9,130 nucleotides of DNA from Bacillota bacterium. GTDB lineage: Bacteria > Bacillota > Clostridia > Peptostreptococcales > Anaerovoracaceae. The stretch spans positions 1 through 9,130 of the forward strand of contig JAEXBK010000034.1 in the NCBI GenBank assembly GCA_023394035.1, in the 5' to 3' direction. The notes under the pieces were generated by a model. That model ran no database searches and was not told the origin of the DNA. It was given only the letters and a program-made list of their open reading frames with translations. Shown one piece after another: positions 6,115-9,130 of the stretch. Position 1 is the stretch's first letter, and the number at the start of each line of letters is the position of its first letter. Position numbers and translations under genes: made by a program.

Positions 6115-6714
6115 TTACAGCTCGCGTCTTCCCTCAAGAGCCTTGAGAAGCGTAACTTCATCTGCATATTCGAGGTCACCGCCTACAGGAAGACCGTTTG
6201 CAATTCTCGTAACCCTGATGCCCGAAGGTTTGACGAGCCTCGCAATATACATCGCCGTTGCCTCGCCTTCTATATTCGGATTTGTAGCTAAAATAATTTC
6301 GTTTATATCGCTCTTCTGCAATCTGAGTATCAGCGACTTAAGGTTTATATCCTCAGGGCCTATCCCTTCCATCGGGGAAATAGCTCCGTTCAGGACATGA
6401 TATCTGCCGGCAAACTCCTTGATTTTTTCCATGGCTAACACATCACGAGGACTTTCTACTACGCATAGAATGTCATCGCGCCTAGTCTCGTCACTGCATA
6501 TTGCACAAGGATCCGTATCGGTCAGATTTCCGCACACGGAACAATAGCGCATTGAACGCTTTGCCTCCGTAATCGAATCGGCAAGAGCCTCAGCCTCATT
6601 TTCCGAAAGAGAAAGTATATGAAACGCAAGACGCTGCGCCGTTTTGCCCCCAATTCCGGGAAGGCGCGAAAGTTCATTTATAAGTTTTCCGAGTGGACGT
6701 GGATAGCTTTTCAT
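6115..6714 (-). CDS. recR: Recombination mediator protein RecR
   Basis: The 199-aa length is exactly typical. An N-terminal helix-hairpin-helix region (LSRLPGIGGKTAQRLA, about 16-31) is followed by a C4 zinc module (C58, C61, C70, C73). A Toprim domain follows (about 81-175; ILCVVESPRDVLAME and NPNIEGEATAMYI). The C-terminal Walker-B-like segment is GLPVGGDLEYAD (174-185). RecR acts with RecO (and RecF) to load RecA on SSB-coated single-stranded DNA at gaps, forming a ring that clamps DNA. The gene begins 8 bp after the ybaB stop and has no clear Shine-Dalgarno sequence, so it probably depends on translational coupling. The ybaB-recR pairing is conserved across many bacteria. An in-frame stop two codons upstream excludes a longer version. 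Confidence 0.97.
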   Translation of the reverse strand: MKSYPRPLGKLINELSRLPGIGGKTAQRLAFHILSLSENEAEALADSITEAKRSMRYCSVCGNLTDTDPCAICSDETRRDDILCVVESPRDVLAMEKIKEFAGRYHVLNGAISPMEGIGPEDINLKSLILRLQKSDINEIILATNPNIEGEATAMYIARLVKPSGIRVTRIANGLPVGGDLEYADEVTLLKALEGRREL

Positions 6715-6722
6715 GGCCTATC

Positions 6723-7094
6723 TTATACGAGTCCCGGAATGTTCAGACCTCCGGTAACCTTGCTCATTTCGCTCTCGGAAGCCTCGTCCACCTGACGCAT
6801 GACTTCGTTAACTGCAGCCAGGATGAGATCCTGAAGCATCTCAATATCATCAGGATCGACTACGTCCTTTTCGATATTAAGTGAAATAAGCTCCTTCTTG
6901 CCGTTTGCCTTTACCGATACTGCACCGCCGCCTGCTGTTGCTGTAAATTCCTTTTCTTCAAGTTCGGCCTGAAGCTGCTCTATCTGACGCTGCATAGCCT
7001 GAGCCTGTGCAAGCTGCTTCTGCATATTTCCGCCGCCCATGCCCATCGGCTTATTTGCCTTCGGTTTCTTTCCGGCTCTCATTCCTTTTCCCAT
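6723..7094 (-). CDS. ybaB: YbaB/EbfC-family nucleoid-associated DNA-binding protein
   Basis: The 123-aa protein has the family core: a Gln/Ala-rich amphipathic helix (QKQLAQAQAMQRQIEQLQAE, about 25-44), then a beta segment (EFTATAGGGAVSVKANGKKELISLNI) and a C-terminal helix (DDIEMLQDLILAAVNEVMRQVDEA) ending in Gly-Leu-rich residues. YbaB proteins form dimers that bind DNA like tweezers and organise the nucleoid. The first ~23 residues are an added basic, Gly/Met-rich tail (GKGMRAGKKPKANKPMGMGGG), longer than in most homologues. AGGAGG (7108-7103) at 8 nt supports this ATG. It starts 15 bp after the dnaX stop and ends 8 bp before recR. Confidence 0.95.
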   Translation of the reverse strand: MGKGMRAGKKPKANKPMGMGGGNMQKQLAQAQAMQRQIEQLQAELEEKEFTATAGGGAVSVKANGKKELISLNIEKDVVDPDDIEMLQDLILAAVNEVMRQVDEASESEMSKVTGGLNIPGLV

Positions 7095-7109
7095 AGTATA
7101 TTCCTCCTG

Positions 7110-8738
7110 TTAATTATCTTCTATTCTTACATTTAGGTTATATTTACTTGCAAGCGTTGAAACGATGTCTTCCGTGTTTTTAGCCATATCTTCTTCCGAA
7201 GCCGTTGGTGAATCGTCACCTTTTGCCGCATCCTGAAGCCTGCATACCATAGAAAGCCGTTTCCCGGTTTCCTTCTCAAATGCATCCGTAATCAGTTTGC
7301 TGTTCTTCTCTGCAAAGCTCTTTGTGAGCTCCGATGTCGCAATCAGCTTAAACTCTCTGTCGTTCATATCGGCAAGCGTAGTTCCCGTACAGATCATTGT
7401 GACCGCTCCGCCCTCTGCACTTAAAATCCTGCATACTCCGTTCCATGTATCTGAAAGCTCTGCTGATGGATCAGGTTTGGCTGCGGATGCTCCTAAGTCA
7501 CCTTCGTCAAGCTGTGATTTTGGCTGCTGTATATTTGCCGGTATGCTTTCCGCCTTGATTTCAGCAGTGTTCGGCTTTTCGGCAGGCTTATGCTTAAGCC
7601 CTTCATCTGCGGATTTTGGTGTCTTTCTGACCTGCACAGCAGCTCCGACATTCTCCGTAATACCGCTTGAAAGCATTACTATTGCAAGCTCCATCAAGGT
7701 TCGCGGCTGAGTTGAATATCTCGCATCGTTTAATGACTTTGCGACTGTAATTATAGCATCGTTTATGTCCGAAAGCTGCATCTTTGCGCTCTGTGCCTTG
7801 AGCCGCCCGATATTCTCGCGTGACATGTTCAGGATCGCTTCAGGCTCCTTGACGTATTTGCCTATAAGGAGCGATCTGTAGTGAGAAAGCCAGTCTGCAA
7901 GCAGCTGTTTAACGTCTTTGCCGTCTCTCAATGCATCATCAAGCAAAAGCAGTGCTCCGCCTGAATCGTTTTCTATTATCATGTCCGTAAGCTTGATGAA
8001 GAATTCTTCGCCTGCAGTTCCGAGATATTCGAGAACATCGTCCCTATCGAGAGTTCTGTCCGTACCTGCAAGACACTGGTCGAGCAGAGACAGTCCGTCT
8101 CTTACGGACCCGTCTGCATTTGCCGCCAAAAGCTTAAGTGCATCATCGGTAACATCTATTCCGCGCGCTGAACATATGCGCTCCATTCTTCCTGCAATTT
8201 CTTCTTCGGAAACCCGTCTGAAATCGAGCCTCAGGCATCTTGAAACTATAGTCTGCAAAAGCTTCTGAGGATCTGTCGTCGCAAGTATAAACATTACATC
8301 TTCCGGCGGTTCCTCAAGCGTTTTCAGAAGAGCGTTGAGCGCCGCAGTTGAAAGCATGTGCGCCTCGTCTATTATATATACCTTGCGTCTTCCTACAGCA
8401 GGCGGATAATTTACCGATTCGCGCAGCTCCCTTACATTGTCAACGCTGTTGTTTGATGCCGCATCTATTTCTATCATATCGGGGAAGGTGCCGTTCTTGA
8501 TTGCAAGGCAGTTCGGGCATGTGCCGCACGGAGCTTCTCCGTCCGAAGTGCAGTTGACACCCTTTGCAAGTATCCTTGCAATAGAAGTCTTACCCGTTCC
8601 GCGCGTACCGCAGAATAAATAGGCGTGTCCTACCGTGCCCTTCTCAAGCTGGTTCTTAAGAATACGGACTATATGCTCCTGTCCGAGTACGTCTCCGAAT
8701 ACCTCGGGACGCTCGGTTCTGTACAGTGCTGTATACAT
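7110..8738 (-). CDS. dnaX: DNA polymerase III subunit gamma/tau
   Basis: This 542-aa AAA+ ATPase is the motor of the clamp loader, which opens the beta clamp at primer-template junctions. It has Walker A GTRGTGKT (44-51), a zinc module (C63, C71, C74, C77), Walker B VYIIDEAH (120-127), sensor 1 ATTDP (153-157), the SRC arginine-finger motif (166-168) and sensor 2 DGSVRDGLSLLDQ (209-221). The collar domain follows to about 355. A polar, Lys/Ala/Pro/Ser-rich linker (371-430) joins a ~110-residue C-terminal domain, where tau normally contacts the polymerase and helicase. No A6-7 slippery run is present, so no frameshifted short gamma form is suggested. GGAGGA (8747-8742) lies only 3-4 nt before the ATG, a short spacing, but the start MYTALYRTERP matches the family. 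It lies 35 bp after the SRP RNA. Confidence 0.97.
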   Translation of the reverse strand: MYTALYRTERPEVFGDVLGQEHIVRILKNQLEKGTVGHAYLFCGTRGTGKTSIARILAKGVNCTSDGEAPCGTCPNCLAIKNGTFPDMIEIDAASNNSVDNVRELRESVNYPPAVGRRKVYIIDEAHMLSTAALNALLKTLEEPPEDVMFILATTDPQKLLQTIVSRCLRLDFRRVSEEEIAGRMERICSARGIDVTDDALKLLAANADGSVRDGLSLLDQCLAGTDRTLDRDDVLEYLGTAGEEFFIKLTDMIIENDSGGALLLLDDALRDGKDVKQLLADWLSHYRSLLIGKYVKEPEAILNMSRENIGRLKAQSAKMQLSDINDAIITVAKSLNDARYSTQPRTLMELAIVMLSSGITENVGAAVQVRKTPKSADEGLKHKPAEKPNTAEIKAESIPANIQQPKSQLDEGDLGASAAKPDPSAELSDTWNGVCRILSAEGGAVTMICTGTTLADMNDREFKLIATSELTKSFAEKNSKLITDAFEKETGKRLSMVCRLQDAAKGDDSPTASEEDMAKNTEDIVSTLASKYNLNVRIEDN

Positions 8739-8741
8739 AAT

Positions 8742-8747
8742 TCCTCC
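8742..8747 (-). promoter_or_regulatory. dnaX: dnaX ribosome binding site with short spacing
   Basis: GGAGGA is separated from the dnaX ATG by only three bases, against the usual 5-9. No alternative in-frame start fits the conserved DnaX N-terminus better. A TATAAT at 8758-8753 just upstream has no matching -35, so a separate dnaX promoter is not supported. Confidence 0.6.
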
Positions 8748-8773
8748 GATAAATTATAAGCTGAATAAAACAA

Positions 8774-8929
8774 ATTGCCCCTTAGCAGCTCCGCCGGGCC
8801 TTGGAGAAGGCTTGTCTGCGGCACATAAGAACTTCCGCTTATTGCTGCTTCCTTCCGGACCTGACACGGTTCACGGCATCTCATTGCGCAGGACCCAAAC
8901 CATACCAAGCGGAGCTGCTAAAGGGCAAT
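8774..8929 (-). ncRNA. ffs: Signal recognition particle RNA (4.5S-like, no Alu domain)
   Basis: The minus strand carries GTCAGGTCCGGAAGGAAGC, the invariant helix-8 signature with its GGAA tetraloop (8856-8853), which binds the Ffh M domain. The ends (8929-8909 and 8794-8774) pair over 21 bp with one G-U. Inner pairings (TTGG/CCAA, GGTTTG/CAAGCC, CTGCG/CGCAG) continue the helix. The arms on each side of the tetraloop are about 73 and 79 nt, so the RNA is one long hairpin of about 156 nt. That leaves no room for the Alu-like domain of the ~270-nt Bacillus subtilis RNA. It lies directly upstream of dnaX, as in Bacillus. The outer helix is followed by TTTGTTTTATT, which could end transcription. 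The exact 5' and 3' processing sites are inferred from the stem. Confidence 0.95.
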
Positions 8930-8942
8930 CTCAGCACATATT

Positions 8943-8971
8943 ATTATATGTTTTTTAACTTAGGCTGTCAA
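8943..8971 (-). promoter_or_regulatory. Consensus sigma-A promoter of the SRP RNA
   Basis: On the minus strand TTGACA (8971-8966) and TATAAT (8948-8943) are both exact consensus hexamers with an ideal 17-bp spacer. The expected start is near 8937-8935, 6-8 nt before the closing stem of the SRP RNA, implying a short 5' leader that is trimmed. The -35 begins 3 bp after the stop codon of the upstream gene. Such a promoter fits the high, constant demand for SRP RNA and may also feed dnaX by read-through. Confidence 0.92.
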
Positions 8972-8974
8972 TCG

Positions 8975-9130
8975 CTAACCGCGAGATATCGCCTTGTATA
9001 ATTCGTCCGTTCCGGGCATGCCGATTTCTTCGGTTTCACCCGAACGTTTTTTGAGCATAAGCCCAAACGGGTTTTCTTTTATCTCGCCTATACGTGAGCA
9101 AAGAATCCCGCCCTTTGCCATCCTTTCGAT
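8975..9130 (-). CDS. Unrecognised protein, C-terminal fragment (cut by window edge)
   Basis: An open frame of 51 codons enters from the right edge on the minus strand and ends at TAG (8977-8975), just before the SRP RNA promoter. The visible part contains MAKGGILCSRIGEIKENPF, then FGLMLKKRSG, and ends TDELYKAISRG. It has mixed charge, no membrane segment and no motif I can assign. The neighbouring minus-strand frame is broken by a stop, and the opposite-strand frame has the Ser/Pro-rich look of an antisense shadow. It ends in the promoter region, so it may belong to an upstream operon read in the same direction. I do not recognise its family. Confidence 0.6.
   Translation of the reverse strand: MERMAKGGILCSRIGEIKENPFGLMLKKRSGETEEIGMPGTDELYKAISRG

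Noticed and set aside
7297..8268. Plus-strand open frames of 137 and 116 codons opposite dnaX
   Set aside because: They are antisense shadows: Ser/Pro/Ala-rich translations, no ribosome site, and the minus strand holds an unmistakable dnaX.
7110..8738. Programmed frameshift in dnaX giving a short gamma subunit
   Set aside because: No A6 or A7 slippery heptamer was found on the coding strand; the longest A run is five.
8753..8758. TATAAT just upstream of dnaX as a dedicated dnaX promoter
   Set aside because: The -35 window falls in the SRP RNA closing stem (GGGGCA) and there is no TGn extension, so support is too weak.
8990..9013. DELYK near the end of the partial right-hand protein, as in the GFP C-terminus, suggesting vector contamination
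   Set aside because: Flanking residues differ completely from GFP and the frame continues another six residues; a chance five-residue match.
8930..9130. A tRNA-Ser upstream of the SRP RNA, as in Bacillus subtilis
   Set aside because: No cloverleaf, T-arm GTTCGA-type motif or CCA end is visible; the region is a coding frame and a promoter.

Overview
The window looks like chromosome from a low-to-moderate GC Gram-positive anaerobe of the Clostridia type. This rests on strong AGGAGG-like ribosome sites, some TTG and GTG starts, the Firmicutes-style order SRP RNA - dnaX - ybaB - recR, and a TetR / MMPL / heptad-repeat-protein cluster of a kind common in that phylum. The species cannot be named from the sequence.

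Left part (1-604): a divergent metal module. The first 13 codons of a P-type metal ATPase with a CANC-type metal-binding start run off the left edge on the minus strand. Facing away is a 131-aa ArsR/SmtB-family sensor with a Cys/His-rich N-terminus. The 167-bp gap holds candidate promoters for both genes and an inverted repeat over the ATPase -10 element. The sensor gene appears to end at a hairpin terminator that lies inside the 3' end of the convergent tetR gene.

Middle part (627-5455): a TetR-family regulator (minus) is divergent from a two-gene operon (plus). The operon encodes a 12-helix MMPL/RND-type transporter and a secreted protein with Leu-x-x-Gly heptad repeats. The two genes overlap by 14 bp. 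The 220-bp regulatory gap contains a perfect 8-5-8 inverted repeat, the best TetR operator candidate, and an extended -10 promoter for the transporter. The likely picture is a ligand-controlled envelope export system with an extracytoplasmic coiled-coil partner. The substrate is unknown.

A bidirectional terminator (5474-5526) separates this from a minus-strand housekeeping run. In transcription order that run is: the end of an unrecognised gene (9130-8975), a consensus promoter, an SRP RNA of about 156 nt, dnaX (clamp-loader tau subunit), ybaB, recR, and an unrecognised single-span membrane protein. The last four are tightly spaced and probably form one operon for replication and recombinational repair. 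The SRP RNA folds as a single long hairpin with no room for an Alu domain, unlike the large SRP RNA of Bacillus subtilis.

No insertion sequence, CRISPR array, tRNA or phage gene was seen. No gene-free stretch exceeds 300 bases.
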